This document shows positions 12,092 to 25,937 of a stretch of DNA of 64,000 nt, one piece after another. The stretch comes from Sapria himalayana (Eukaryota; Streptophyta; Magnoliopsida; Malpighiales; Rafflesiaceae). Location of the stretch: assembly GCA_029783825.1 (NCBI GenBank), contig JAREIK010003340.1:147328-211327 (forward strand), written 5' to 3'. Under the pieces are notes generated by a model, which saw only the letters and a program-made list of their open reading frames with translations, was not told where the DNA came from and searched no databases. Each line of letters starts with the position of its first letter. The stretch's first letter is position 1. The position numbers and the translations under genes were made by a program.

Positions 12092-14322
12092 ATTCTTTGC
12101 ACTTTTATAATCAAATGACTAAGTGTTAAATTTAAATTGAAATTCACAACTTTTAGGAATGTCACAGAACTATCTCTTTGTTTATGTAACAGAAAGTCAT
12201 GACTCAAGGGTTGAGTTATGGATTCAGTCTCTTTCTTGCTTTAGATTATTGTAACATTATCAATGGTCATGATTGTGTATTTTGTCTCTAGAACACAAAA
12301 TTATATCGATGAGAATATGCCATAACTTGTGTCTCTCTGCTGAACATATTGTGATGGCTCTAAGAATGATCATGAATATATATTTAATCACTATAATACT
12401 GGTTCACAGTATTGGATATGACCATAGCTTGTACATTTTATCTTTATATTTCAATGTCATTGTACTAGGAATGATTGTAACTTTGGACATTCCTCAAGAG
12501 CAAAAGTCATGACCCTAGAAATAGTTAAAGCTCAAGTACTACTCTTTATAACTTTCTATAGCTAAAATTCTTGGGATTGGAAATATCACTACGGCTGTTT
12601 CCTTTGATTTGTGACATCAAGTGTCAATATGCAAGACTAATATTTTGAGCAATGATTAAAACTTTTTATACATTTGAATAAGATTCATTTACACCTTTTT
12701 GGGTATTGTGAGCTTGTATATATAACTCATTTAATATAAAAAGAAAAAAATGATACTTTTCATATCCACGAGTATTTAAAATAAATTTTTTGATTCTTGA
12801 TTGAAAGAGAGCCCATACTTCTTGCCCTACTCAATCCGCCCTAGGGCTAGTTTGTTCTAATAGCTACAAGGTGGTTATTTTTTTAGATTTGAACTATGTT
12901 TTAAAAAAATTTCTTTGAGTGTGTGCATGAGAGATATTTTAGAAGAAATTACAATAATCAATATAAATAGCATCCTCAACAACTAGCTATTTCAACACAT
13001 AGGGGGACACCTTTGGTTTAGTCTGTTAGCGTACATGAGTCAAATTACCGTTGACATCCCAGTAATTCAAAATCAAATATGATGAGAGATAATAGAGATA
13101 AAGTAAAAGGTCCTATTATTTTGGTTAGAGCTTTAGCAATCATTCTAGAGTTGAGAGAGGAATAAATTAAATTATTTTAATTATTCAGCATAATTTTAAT
13201 TTTTATTTTAATTATTTATCAGTTTATTTTTATAGAAATATTAATTACAAAATAAATTATTAGTGAGATAGATATAATTTAAATTAAACTGGTATACCCT
13301 AAATAATAAAGAATAAATCTCATTTTTTTTATTTTAATTTTAAATATTCAAATTTAATTATATATTTGTTTATTTTTATATAAATATTAATTACAAAATA
13401 AATTATGAGTTACACAAATATAATTTATATAAATTATTTTTCATCAAAATAATATATATAAACTTTTTAAAAGAAAAAAAATTTTCAAATCAAAAAATTA
13501 TTATATAGTAATATATTTTGCATTGCTTCTGAATCATTTTAGGTTTTGTAATTATATTATAATTGATATCTATCTTATTAATAATAGATTATTAATTTAT
13601 TTTTTGATCATTATTAGAATATTTATCAATAAAATAGTTTATATTGAATTTATATGATATATAAATATAATGATTTTTATAACTAAATATTGAATTCACA
13701 TTTGAAAAAAATTTAAAAATTAATATATTTTCAAAGGTTATAACCATAAAAAATGAGAAAAAATAATATAAATAAATTTTTTTTATTTCATTTTTTAAAT
13801 AAAACCTATAGATCATTAAATGCTTACTTACTTAAATCAGGAAGCTCAAAAAATCCCGAAACTCCTAAATACATAAACCTTTTAACAGCTATATACTACT
13901 TAATAAATAATAAATCTCATTTATATTTCTATTTATTATAATTTTAAATATTCATTTTAATTATTTATAGTTTAATTTTTTAGAAAAATTAATTACAAAA
14001 TAAATTTCATGTGAGACAAATATTATTTAAATAATTTATTTTAATAAAAAAAATATAAGCTAATAAAAAAAAGAAAATTTTAAAAATTAAATATTATTAT
14101 TTTTTAAAATATTTTGATTTGATTTTGAATCATTTTGTGTCTTGTAAATATATTTTAATTAATATTTATATTATTTATAATAGTTTATTAATATAATTTT
14201 TGATCATTATTATAATATATATCATTAAAATTATTTATATTGAATTTATATGATATATAATTAGTAAGATTAATATAATTATACATGGTATTCACATTTC
14301 AAAAAATTTTAAAAATTATTTT

Positions 14323-14350
14323 ATTTTCAAAGGTTATAACCTTTGAAAAT
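14323..14350. repeat. Perfect 28-base palindrome in satellite monomer
   Basis: Exact inverted pair of ATTTTCAAAGGTTA arms, in subtype b of higher-order block I. Confidence 0.92.
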
Positions 14351-17300
14351 CAGTAAAAATCAAGAATAGAATTTTTAATTTTTATTATATAAATAAAACC
14401 TATAAACCACTAAATGCCTAAAAACATAAATTTCTAAACTTTTAAACGATAAAACTCCTAAATAATCAAACCATTAAACCGGTATAACCTATATAATAAA
14501 TCATAAATCTCATTTTAATTTGTATCCATTATAATTTTAAATATTCATTTTAATTATTTATTAGTTTATTTTTTATAGAAATATCAATCACAAAATAAAT
14601 AATGAGTGAGACAAATATAATTTTAATAATTTATTTTTAATCAAAAAAAAAGCTTATATAAAGAAGTAAAAATTTAAAAACAAAAAAATATTATTTAGTA
14701 ATATATTTTACTTAGATTTTGAATCATTATATATAAGTTTTACAATTATATTTTAAGGTGCGATCAATCTTATTAATAATAGTTTTTTAATTTATTATTT
14801 GATCATTTTTATAATATCGAACAATAAAATTACATGTATTCAATTAAAATGTCTTATAATTATTAAGATATTATAACTAAATAATATATTTACATTTGAA
14901 AACAATTTAAAAATTATTATATTTTCAAAGGTTTAAACCTTCAAAAATGATAAAAATTCACAAAAATATTTTTTTATTATTTTATTATTTAAATAAAACT
15001 TATAAACCACTAAATGCCAAACATTTAAAATTCTAGACTCCTAAACGCCAAAACCCCCTAAATACTTAAATCATTAAACCTATATAACCTAAATAATAAA
15101 TAATAAATAATAAATCTCATTTTTATTTGTATTCATTATAATTTTAAATATTCATTTTAATTATTTTTTAGTTTATTTTCATAGAAATATTAATTACAAA
15201 ATAAATAATGAGTGAGACAGTTATAATTTAAATAATTTATTTTTTATGAAAAAAATAAGCTTATAAAAATAAATAAAATTTCAAAAATTTAAAATTTTAT
15301 TTAGTAAAATAATTTACTTTGATTTTGAATTATTTTGGGTTCTACAAATATATTTTAATTAATATCTATCTTATTAATAATAGTTTATTAATTTATTTTT
15401 TGATCATTATTATAATATATATTAATACATTTTTTTATATTTAATCTACAAAAAATATAATTATTAAGATTATTATAACTAAGTATTGTATTCATATTTT
15501 AGAACTATTAAAAAATTATTTCATTTTTAAAGGTTATAACCTTTGAAAATTACGAAAATTCATAAAAATAATTTTTTTATTATTTCACTGATTAAATAAA
15601 ACCTATAAACACCTAAATGTGTAAACATATAAATCAATAAACTCCGTAACCCGAAAACCACAAAATACTAAAACAATTAAATAGTTATACCCTAAATAAT
15701 AAATAATAAATCTTATTTTTATTAGTATTTATTATAATTTTAAATATACATTTTAATTATTCATTAGTTTAATTTTATAGAAATATAAATTAAAAAATAA
15801 ATTAATAGTGAGACAAATATAATTTAAATAATTTATTTTTTCATCAAAAAATATATAGGCTTATAAATGGATACAAAAATTTAAAAATTTAAAATTAATA
15901 TTTAGTAAAATATTTCACTTTGATTTTGAGTCATTTTAGGTTTTGCAAATATATTTTAAACAATATTTATCTTATTAATAATTGATTATTACTTTTTTAT
16001 GTTCATTATTATAATAAATATCAATAAAACAGTATATATTGAATTTATATTATATATAATTATTATGATTATTATAACTTCATATTGTATTCACTTTTCA
16101 AAAAAAAATTTAAATATTATTATATTTTCAAAGGTTATAAACTTCAAAAAAGAGAAAAAATAACAAAAATAAATTTTTTGTTATTTTATTTTTTATATAA
16201 AACCTATAAACCACTAAATTACTAAATACAAAAATGACAAAACTCCTAAACCCCGAAGCCAATAAATACTTAAAACATTAAATTAGTATTGTCTAAATAA
16301 TAAATCATAAATCTCAGTTTTATTAGTATTCATTATAATTTTAAATATTTATTTTAATTATTTATCAGTTTATTTTTATAGAAATATTAATTAAAAAATA
16401 AATTATTAGTGCGACATATATAATTTAAATAGTTTATTTTTCATCAAAAAAAATGCTCATAAAAAGAGGCAAAATTTTAAAAATAAAAAATTATTATTTA
16501 ATAATATATCTTATTTTGATTTTGAATCATTTTAGATTTTACAATTATATTTTAACTTATATCATTCTTATAAATACAAGTTTATTAAATTATTTATTAA
16601 TCATTATTATAATATATATCAATAAAATTATTTATATTATGTTTATATTATATATAATTATTAAGATTATTATAACTAAATATTATATCCACATTAAAAA
16701 AAATTAATATTATTATATTTTCAAAGGTTACAACCTTCAAAAATTAAGAAAAAACAAAAGATTTAATTTTTTGCTTTTCTTTCTTTAAAAAAACTATAAA
16801 TCACTAAAGGTCTAAACAATTAAACCACTAAACTCCTAAACCAAAAAACACCTAAATACTTAAACCATTAAACCGGTATATCCTGAATAATAAATAATAA
16901 ATCTCAATTTTATTTGTATTCATTATAATTTTAAATATTCATTTTAATTATTTAGTTGTTTATTATTATAGAATTATAAATTAGAAAATAAATTATGAGT
17001 GAGACAAATATAATTTAAATAATTTATTTTTAATAACAAAAATATAAAGTTATAAAAATAGCAAAACATTAAAAAAAATTATTATTTAGTAATATATTTT
17101 ACTTTGATTTGAATAAATTTAGATATTGCAAATACTTTTTAAATAATAACTATTTTATTAATAATAGTTTATTAATTTATTTTTGATCATAATTCTAATA
17201 TATAGCAATATAATTATTTATATTTAATTTAAATGAATTATAATTATTAAGATTATTATAAATAAATATTATATTGACATTTGAAAAAAATTTAAAAATT

Positions 17301-18584
17301 ATTATATTTTCAAAGGATATAATCTTCAAAAATTAGAAAAAATAATAAAAATAAATTTTTTGCTATATCATTGTTTAAATAAAACTTATAAACCACTAGA
17401 TGCCTAAACACTTAAACATCTAATCTCCTAAAATCAAAAGCCCCTAAATACTTGAACCTTTAAACTCGTAAACCTTAATTATAATTTAAATAATTTATTA
17501 AATATTAATTACAAAATAAATTATGAGTGATAAAAATATAATTTAAATAATTTATTTTTCATCAAAAAAATATTTAAGCTTATAAAAAGAAGCAAAAACT
17601 AAAAAACAAAAATTATTATTTAGTAATAAATTTTACTTGTATTTTGAATAATAATAGGTTTTGCAATTATATTTTAATTGATATCCATTATAATAATAAT
17701 AATATATTAATTTATCTTTTGATAATCGATATCATATCTATGAATAAAATTGTTTATATTTACTTTATATTATATATAATTATAATAATTATTATTACTA
17801 AATAATGTATTAACATTTTTAAAAAATTTTAAAATTATTATATTGTCAATGGTTATAACCTTTGAAAATGTGAAAAAATACCAAAAATAATTTTTTTGTT
17901 ATTTCATTGTTTAAACAAAACCTATAAACCACTAAATGCCTAAAAACATAAATCGCTAAAGTCATAAATGACAAAACCTCTAAATACATAAAATATTAAA
18001 CTGGTATACATTAATAATAATTCATAAATTTTATTTTAATTTTTATTCAGTATAAATTTAAATTTTTATTTTAATTTTTTATCAGTTTATTTTTATAGAA
18101 ATATTAATTAAAAAATAAATTATTAGTGAGAAACATCTAATTTAAATTAAACAGGTATCCCTAAATAATAAATAATAAATCTCATTTTTTTTCATTATAA
18201 ATTTAAATATTCATTTTAATTATTTATTTGTTTATTTATATATATATATTTATTACAAAATAAATTGAGTTTGACAAATATAATTTATATAAATTATTTT
18301 TCATCAAAAATTTATTGACAAACTTTTTCAAAAAAAAAAATTTCAAAATAAAAAATTATTATATAGTAATATATTTTGCTTTTCTTTTGAATCATTTTAG
18401 GTTTTGTAATTATATTTTAATTGATATCTATCTTATTAATAATAGATTATTAATTTATTTTTTGATCATTATTAGAATATTAATCACTAAAATTTTTTAT
18501 ATTGAATTTATATGATATATAAATATAATGATTATTATAACTAAATATTGAATTCAGTTTTGAAAAAAATTTAAAAATTATTAT

Positions 18585-18612
18585 ATTTTCAAAGGTTATA
18601 ACCTTTGAAAAT
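18585..18612. repeat. Perfect 28-base palindrome in satellite monomer
   Basis: Exact inverted pair of ATTTTCAAAGGTTA arms, followed by ATCAAAAAATAATAAAA. It lies in the composite h-type monomer. Confidence 0.92.
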
Positions 18613-21600
18613 ATCAAAAAATAATAAAAATAAATTTTTTATTTTTTTATTTATTTAATAAAACCTATAAACCACTAAATGCATACACAGTTAAATCAGT
18701 AAATTTCTAAACCTTATAATGCATGGATACATAAACCATTAAACTGCTATATACTACTTAATAATTAATAAATCTATTTTTTATTTCTATTTATTATAAT
18801 TTTAAATTTTAATTTTAATTATTTATTAGTTTATTTTTATAGAAATATTTATTACAAATTAAATTATGAGAGCGACATATATATTTTAATTTGGGTTTTG
18901 TAAATATTTTTTAATTAATATCATCTTTTTATTAATAGTTTATTAATTTAAATTTGATCATTATTATATTATCTATCAATAAAATTGTTTATATTTACTT
19001 TATATGATATATAATTATTAATATTAAAATAACTAAATATTGTATTCACATTTCAAAAAATTTTAAATATTATTATATTTTCAAAGGTTATAACTCAAGA
19101 AAATGAGAAAAAATTACAATTTTTTTTGTTATTTTATTGTTTAAATAAAATCTATAAACCACTAAATGCCTAAAAACATATTTTGCTAAAGTCCTAAACG
19201 AAAAAACCTTTAAATACTTAAACTATTAAACAGGTGTACATTAATAAAAAATCATAAATCTCAATTTAATTTTTATTAACTATATTTTTAAATTTTTATT
19301 TTAATTATTTATCAGTTTATTTTTATAGAAATATTAATTACAAAATAAATTATTAGTGAGACAGATCTAATTTAAATAATTTATTTTTCATCAAAAAAAA
19401 ATATGTATTATTATAAAAAAAGGCAAAATTTTAAAAACAAAAATTTATAATTTAGTAAAATATATTATTTTTATTTTTAATCATTTTAGATTTTGCAATT
19501 TTATTTTAATTTATATCATTCTTATCTATAATAGTTTATTAATTTATTATTGATCATTATTATAATATCTATCAATAAAATTATTTATATTGAGTTTACA
19601 TTATATATAATTATTAAGATTATTTTTACTGAATATTATATTCACATTTTAAAAAAATTAAAAATTATTATAATTTCAAAGGTTATAACATTCAAAAATT
19701 AATAAAAATCAAAAATTTATATTTTTTATTTTTTCATTCTTTAAATAAAAACTATAAATAACTAAAGGCCTAAACACTTAAATCACTAAACCCCAAATTA
19801 CCTAAATACTTAAACCATTAAACTAGTATATCCTGAATAATAAATAATAAATATCTATTTTATTTGTTTTCATTATAATTTTAAATATTCATTTTAATTA
19901 TTTATTAGTTTATTTTTATAGAATTTTAAATTTAAATTAAATTATGAGGAAGACAAATATAATTTAAATAATTTACTTTTAATAACAAAAAATATAAACT
20001 TATAAAATGAAGCAAAACATCAAAGAAAGTATTATTTTGTAATATATTTTTATTTGATTTTGAATAAATTTACATTTTACAAATATATTTAAAATAATAT
20101 TTATTTTATTATTAATAGATTATTAATTTATTTTTTGATCATTAATATAATATATTTCAATATAATTGTTTATATTGAATTTTCATGATAATCTAATTAT
20201 TAAGATTATCAAAACTATAATATAATATTCACATATTAAAAAAATTTAAAAATTGTTATATTTTCAAAGTTTAAGACATTCAAAATTGATAAAAAATAAC
20301 AAAAATAAATTTTTTGTTATATCATTTTTTAAATAAAACTTATAAACTATTAAATGCCTAAATATATAAATATCTAAACTGCTAAACCCCGAAGCCCCTT
20401 AATACTTAAACCTTTAAACTCGTAAACCTTAAATATAATTAAAATAATTTATAGAAATATTAATTACAAAATAAATTATGTGTGATACAAATATAATTTA
20501 AATAATATATTTTTCATCAAAAAAACATATAAGCTTATAAAATGATGCAAAAACTAAAAAAAAATTATAATTTAGTAATAAATTTTACCTTGATTTTGAA
20601 TCATTTTAGGTTTTTTAATTATATTTTAATTTATATCTATCATATTAAAAATAGTTTATTAATTTATTTTTTGATAATTTATATAATATCTATGAATAAA
20701 ATTATTTATATTTAGTTTTATTTATATATAGTTATAATATTTATTATTACTAAATTTTGTATTCACATTTTTAAAAAATTTTAAAATTATTATATTTTCA
20801 AATGTTATAACCTCTGAAAATTGGAAAAAATATCAAAAATAAATTTTTCATTATTTCGTTGTTTGAATAAAACCTATAAACCATTAAATGCCTAATACTT
20901 AAATCAATAACTTCTAAATCTTGAAAACCCTAAATAGATAAATTTTTTAAACATGTATATCCTAAATAATAAATAATAAATAATTAATCTCATTTTTATT
21001 TTTTTCATTATAATTTTAAATATTCATTTTAATTTTTTATGTGTTTATTTTTATATAAATATTAATTATAAAATAAATTATAAGTAATACAAATATAATT
21101 TATATAAATTATTTTTCAACAAAAAAAATATATTAACTTAATAAAAGAAGAAAAAAATTAAAAACAAAAAAATATTATATAGTAATATATTTTGCTTTGT
21201 TTCAGAATCATTTTAGGATTTGTAATTATATTTTAATTGATATCTAACTTATTAATAATAGATTATTTATTTATTTTGATCATTATTGGAATATTTATCA
21301 ATAAAAATTTTATATTGAATTTATATGATATATAAATTTAATAATTATTATAACAAAATATTGTAATCACTTTTGAAAAAAGATTTAAAATTTTTATATT
21401 TTCAAAGATTATAACCGTTGAACATGTGAAAAAATAAAAAAAATATTTTTTTTGTTATTTCATTGTTTAAATAAAACCTATAAAACACTAAATGTCTAAC
21501 CAGTTAAATCCCTATACTACAAAATCCTGATACCCCTATATAGATAATCCTTTAAACCTGTATACCCTAAATAATTTTAATAAATCTCTTTTTTATTTGT

Positions 21601-21648
21601 TTTCATTATAATTTAAAAAATTTAGTTTGATTGTTATGTTTTTTATTC

Positions 21649-21664
21649 ATATATATATATATAT
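21649..21664. repeat. (AT)n microsatellite
   Basis: An uninterrupted AT run in the satellite body, at a place where other monomers read ATATAAATATTAATTA. Confidence 0.9.
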
Positions 21665-23054
21665 TAATTATAAAATAACTTATGAGTTAAAAATATAATT
21701 TCATAAAATAATTTTTTATCAAAAATTGATAAGCTTATAAAAAGAATAAAAATTTTAAAACATATAATTATTATTAAGTAATATATTTATCTTTGCTTTT
21801 GAATCATTTTAGGTTTTGATATTATATTTTAAATAATATCAATCTTGTTCATAATAGATTTTTAATTTATTTTTTGATAATTTTTAGAATATCTATCAAT
21901 AAAATTGTTTATATTGAATTTATATGATATATAATTATTATGATTATTATAAATAAATATTGTATTCACTTTTGAAAAAAATTTAAAAATTATTATATTT
22001 TCATAGGTTATAATCTTAAAAAATGAGAAAGAATACAAAAAATAAATTTTTTGTTATTTCTTTTTTAAATAAAACCTATCGATCACTAAATGTTTACTTA
22101 ATTAAATCAGTAGCTCAAAAAACCCGAAATCCCTAAATACATATTCCTTATAACAGTTGTATACTACTTAATAAATAATAAATCTCATTTTTATTTCTAT
22201 TTATTATTATTTTAAATATTCATTTTTATTATTTATATTTTAATTTTTTATATAAATTAATTACAAAATAAATTTCGAGTGAGACATATATTATTTATAT
22301 TATATATTTTTAATCATAAAAAATATAAGCTTATAAAAATATGGAAAAAATTAAAAATTAAATATTATTATTTAGTAATATATTTTTATTTTATTTTTAA
22401 TCATTTTGTGTTATGTAAATATATTTTAACTAATATTTATATTATTAATAATAGTTTATTAATTTAATTTTTGAACATTATTATAATATCTATCATTCCT
22501 TAGTTATGTATCTTTCAAACTCAAATTGGGCCAATTTTGTTTTGTCAAATAGGCTAAATAACGCAAACGAGTTCCATTACCTTGTCAAAAGCTTTGATCT
22601 GTAGAAAAGGATAAAAATGTTAAATAGAACGGGAACGAGTTGTGTGCTTAATTTGGTTCTTTGTTTTTTTACAAGTTGGCTTTGTTCAACCGAGTGAAAG
22701 TTAACCATAATAGCAATACTATATATTTTAAACAATTACTTAAAATATTAAGGAATAGCTAAAGATGACCACAAACATTGGTAGCAGCAATTAGTACTTA
22801 AGTAATTGCTAAAATTAGGCAGCTTAATATAACAAAAAAAATACAACTAATAACAACCATGATAATAATCTTTTCAAAGGTCCGTCCCAGAACAGCAACG
22901 AAAATCCAAACCCAATTAATTATCTCTTCTACAACTCCTCCCTTTTATTCCTACACTGTAGAAGGACAACCAAATATGAAAACATGTTAATCATGTAGGC
23001 ATAAATTTCTAAGATGAAAGAGTAATAAAAAAACAAAATATTACCTTATAAAAT

Positions 23055-25353
23055 TTAATACACCCATTCCCAATTTAGTTGGTCAACTATAGTTGGAATA
23101 ATATTTGGATCTTGAGATCCCTCTAAAAAATTGTAATTGAACCATATTTTTATTAAATTGAATGAATAAAATAAGTAAAAGTGAAATTAAAATTTACAAG
23201 ATTTGTAAACTAACCTGATTCATTATCATCAATGTCTTGAACTTATTCTTCAATTTCAATAGGTTTGTTTGAGCGTCTCAACCAATCTTGTAGACATATG
23301 AGAACTTCAGCTGTAATAGGTGTTAAAAAATTCCTAATTTTATCTTAAGTTCTACCCCCATTGCTAAATGTAGATATGTAGGCCACAGTAGATGGTAGGT
23401 TAGAAAATACATCCATTGCTACATTTTCCAAAGAAGGATACCTGACCTCATTTACTTTCCACCAGTTTAGAAGATCAAAATCAATTCTATTTTTTTCAAG
23501 TTTGTCCTCCAAGTACCTATCAAACATTTCCAAAGCTGTAACTTCTTATTCTTTCTCCAATTCAACAAAAAAATAATCAACATAAGTATCACTACCATCA
23601 AAGAAATCATCATTTTTCTTCAACATAGTAGAAGAGAAATCATCTTCTTTTGATTTATCTTCATTTAAATCTTTATAATCATCTATCATCTCATTTAAAC
23701 CATTTATAAACTTTTTCACCAAATTTTTAGCCAATTCCTCTCCATAATGCTAAGTGTACTTAACCTTGAGATATTTGAGCTTATATCTAGAATCCAATAC
23801 TACAACTACAAAAAGAATAATATTTGTTGATTGAAGAGAACTCCAATATTTGTTGAATTTATGCCTCATTTTCATACCCATTTCAGACAGCATTGTATCT
23901 CAACTATTTTTACAAAGCTCAATTTTTGTTCAAAATTCGAATAATCTCAGGAAAATAAACACTAGAGATAGAATATTATGAGCCAAAAATTTTAGAAGTT
24001 ACCTCATAAAAAGTTTTCACGAAACAAACCAAAATTTTGGCATTTGTTAAGTCTCTCTCAGTTATAATGTTTGAACCAACCTCGTTCAAAAACCTTTTGT
24101 CTTTGTCCTCTAACTTATCAAATTCTTTTTGATATTTAATATTAGTTTGTATCATCAAATAAGTTGAATTCAATCTTTTAGGACAATCTTATTGCAACGA
24201 ATATCCATATTTCATGTTTGCTTCTTCAACACATAACTTAAACATATCTAATCTTTAGGACTGCTCCTCACATATTTCACCACACCTCTAATTTTTTGAA
24301 TAGCACCCTCAACTACTGCAATGCCATCTCTGACAATTAAGTTTAGGATAAGAGCACAACAATTCATATGAAAATGCTCGTCTCTCAAAGGTACAAAACT
24401 TTTCTTAACAAGCCATTTTTTCAATTGTTCAACTGCAACATCATTATTTGATGCATTGTCAATAGTAATGAACATCAACTTTCTCAAACCACATTCATTC
24501 TTGCAAAACTCAATATAATTTCTAATATTAACTCCAGAATGACTTTTAAGTACACAAAAGTTCAAAAGCCTTTTATGCATATTCCATTGAGAATCAATGA
24601 AATGAATAGTCAAATATATATAAGACAAAATTTGAATGCTAGTCCAAGTGTCGGTAGTCAATGAAACTCTACAACAATGAGATGATATGCTATCAAATAA
24701 TTTCTTCTTTTCATTCACAAACAAAGAAAAAAAATCCCTCAATATAGAGTTCCTAGATGGAATTTTAAATTGAGGCACACTAACTTCACAAAACTCCATA
24801 AACTCATCCCTCTCAACAAAACAAAAAGGCAATTCATCTTTTATGATCATTTTAACCAAAGCATCCCTAACTAGTTGTTGATCAAATTGCCAACAAGTTA
24901 ATTTGTTATCCTTTGAACTAGTACCTTTAGTGAAACTCAACAAAGATGTGACTTATCTTTACCTTTGTGAGCATCTATTAATTCTTTTTTGAGTGGAAAT
25001 TTCCTACGAGTCTTTCTCAAGTATTTCCATAAACATGAAGTACCTTGATTACTTTTTGCCAAGTATTCTTTCCTACAACATATACAAGCCGCCCTACCAG
25101 TTTCATTTCCCTCTGAATCAACTAATATCTCATAAGTTTCCCAAACAGCAGACTTATACTTTTTATGAGCTTGAGGTTCAGATGTACCTTGACGTTCTTT
25201 TACAATTGGAATTGAAGAACCTGCCGTAACAATAGGAGGGTTCGTGAAAGGATGATGATTGGATTTACCAGTACTTTGATCATTTGAGATGTGATCATCT
25301 TCAATTTATCATATTTTTCATTTATAGCTGGATTGTCCCATCTGCATTGCCAT
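23055..25353 (-). pseudogene. hAT transposase pseudogene, copy 2 (best-preserved core and hATC)
   Basis: The frame starts with the conserved ATG at 25353. The BED finger keeps both Cys of CxxC (CICCRKE), but the zinc-ligand His is Tyr (WKYLRKT). The longest open stretch (24943-24248, 231 aa) contains FTKGTSS, CWQFDQQLVRDAL, TTDTWTSIQ with the first catalytic Asp, and FITIDNASNNDVAVEQL with the second. It ends by a one-base deletion near 24256 (SSPKD). The next pieces are 24173-23976 (NSTYLMIQT to SKIFGS, then the TAA shared with copies 1 and 3), 23734-23546 and 23533-23345. The last is a nearly complete hATC dimerisation segment, DFDLLNWWKVNEVRYPSLENVA, ending in VAYISTFSNGGRT. The Glu expected before the TFS motif is Ile here. 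Confidence 0.9.
23123..23214 (-). other. Probable C-terminal intron of hAT copy 2
   Basis: On the minus strand, AATCAG/GTTAGT donor and TTTTTTAG/AGGG acceptor, 92 bases apart, at the same place as in copies 1 and 3. The acceptor has changed from TTTTCAG to TTTTTTAG but keeps AG. Confidence 0.42.
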
Positions 25354-25929
25354 TAATTAATATGATATGTTAAGCATAAATAAATATAAATATTTCAAAC
25401 AAGCAAGCTCTACAAAACTGACTGTAACACATTTAGCCCACTCATTCGGCCCAACCAAAACACCACAACCAATACTCAACAAAACTGACTGAGACACATA
25501 ATAATAATAATTAATCACTCAAATCTCATCTGAAAAACAAACCAAAAGCCTGGTGGCATCTGAGACATGGTGGAAGCAACCAAAAGTGCGATGAACAAGG
25601 GCTGGACCTAACTGAACATGGCTGGAATGGCGTGAGGTGGCCTGGAACTCGTCGTAACAGCAATAGGTGCTTCAGAATTGGATGGGCAATAGCAGAATTG
25701 GTGGTATATTCATGTTATATATATATATTCCTTATTCTAGTATAAGATTTTAGGATGGTATGGTTCTTGAGATGGATATTGCTTAAGATCCGGAACAATA
25801 CCAAAAGAAAAAATACGTGACAGAATGGGACGGGAAAAGTCAAAGTCAACAGATTTTTCTCAGTCCTGATTCTTTCGCGACAATAACTCGGGTCGGGTTG
25901 TGAATCTCCGAGTTCCGTGAGCAGCCCTA

Positions 25930-25937
25930 CTAAATGC
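25930..25937. repeat. Insertion-site octamer flanking the 5' end of hAT copy 2
   Basis: CTAAATGC, the minus-strand form of GCATTTAG, directly abuts the element end. It is the same octamer as both flanks of copy 1 and the 5' flank of copy 4. Its partner was lost with the 3' end of this copy. Confidence 0.88.

Larger units (their letters stand above)
10728..13165. other. Unidentified non-satellite module, copy A (~2.4 kb)
   Basis: Base composition changes sharply from satellite to mixed sequence at about 10728 (after AACTCCTAAACCCTG) and back near 13165. The segment is strongly similar over its whole length to 58985-61475. The first part (10728-12002) resembles the 3' part of an mRNA: mixed GC, AATAAA at 11974 and an A10 run at 11993. 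A telomere-like tract follows (12009-12091), then about 1.07 kb of unique sequence. No long ORF and no recognisable protein domain, tRNA-like box, inverted terminal repeat or LTR is seen. A 79-codon frame at 12273-12512 has a same-length partner in copy B, but the differences look neutral. It could be a retrocopy of a transcript, captured gene debris or an unknown element. Confidence 0.75.
13799..18660 (-). repeat. Higher-order repeat block I (monomer subtypes a-b-c-d-e-f-g-h)
   Basis: Successive monomers carry private signatures: a, ATGCTTACTTACTTAAATCA (13815); b, AAACGATAAAACTCC with AATAATCAAACC (14440); c, TTCTAGACTCCTAAACG (15031); d, GTGTAAACATATAAATC (15619); e, AAAATGACAAAACTCC (16229); f, ATAAATCACTAAAGG (16795); g, short, with AACTCGTAAACCTTAATT (17463); h, AAATCGCTAAAG (17952), composite. 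The same order recurs at 40317-45000 and, reversed, at 27480-30420. Confidence 0.8.
13166..22490 (-). repeat. AT-rich satellite array, - orientation (block 4)
   Basis: About fifteen monomers. Starts of the AAAACCTATAAACC landmark lie near 13799, 14395, 14994, 15598, 16199, 16790, 17385, 17917, 18660, 19147, 19748, 20337, 20869, 21475 and 22072. Spacing is mostly 590-606, with 532, 743 and 487 as structural variants. Each monomer has a ~90-base telomere-like domain, a palindrome or its decayed form, and an AT-rich body. It is gene-free; open frames here encode only I/K/N/Y/F-rich strings. Confidence 0.92.
22491..25929 (-). mobile_element. hAT transposon copy 2, minus strand, 3' end deleted
   Basis: On the minus strand the element begins at 25929 with TAGGGCTGCTCACGG next to the satellite octamer GCATTTAG (25930-25937). 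It is collinear with copy 1 through leader, transposase and most of the 3' region, but stops at AACTAAGGAATGATA, about 270 bases before the expected right end. There it joins satellite sequence reading TAGATATTATAATAATG. Seven bases (22491-22497, TATCATT) fit either side, so the deletion probably arose at a microhomology. No duplication is seen at the truncated end. Confidence 0.92.

Noticed and set aside
12273..12512. 79-codon frame in module A with a same-length partner in module B (60562-60801)
   Set aside because: The two frames differ at about 20 bases and about 11 residues, roughly what neutral change would give. The residues are an unstructured mix with no recognised motif, and no promoter or splice context is evident.
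10728..13165. Module A as a Helitron or an LTR retrotransposon
   Set aside because: I looked for TC/CTRR ends with a 3' hairpin, for TG...CA LTRs with a primer-binding site, and for terminal inverted repeats with target duplications. None was convincing at the boundaries seen in both copies.
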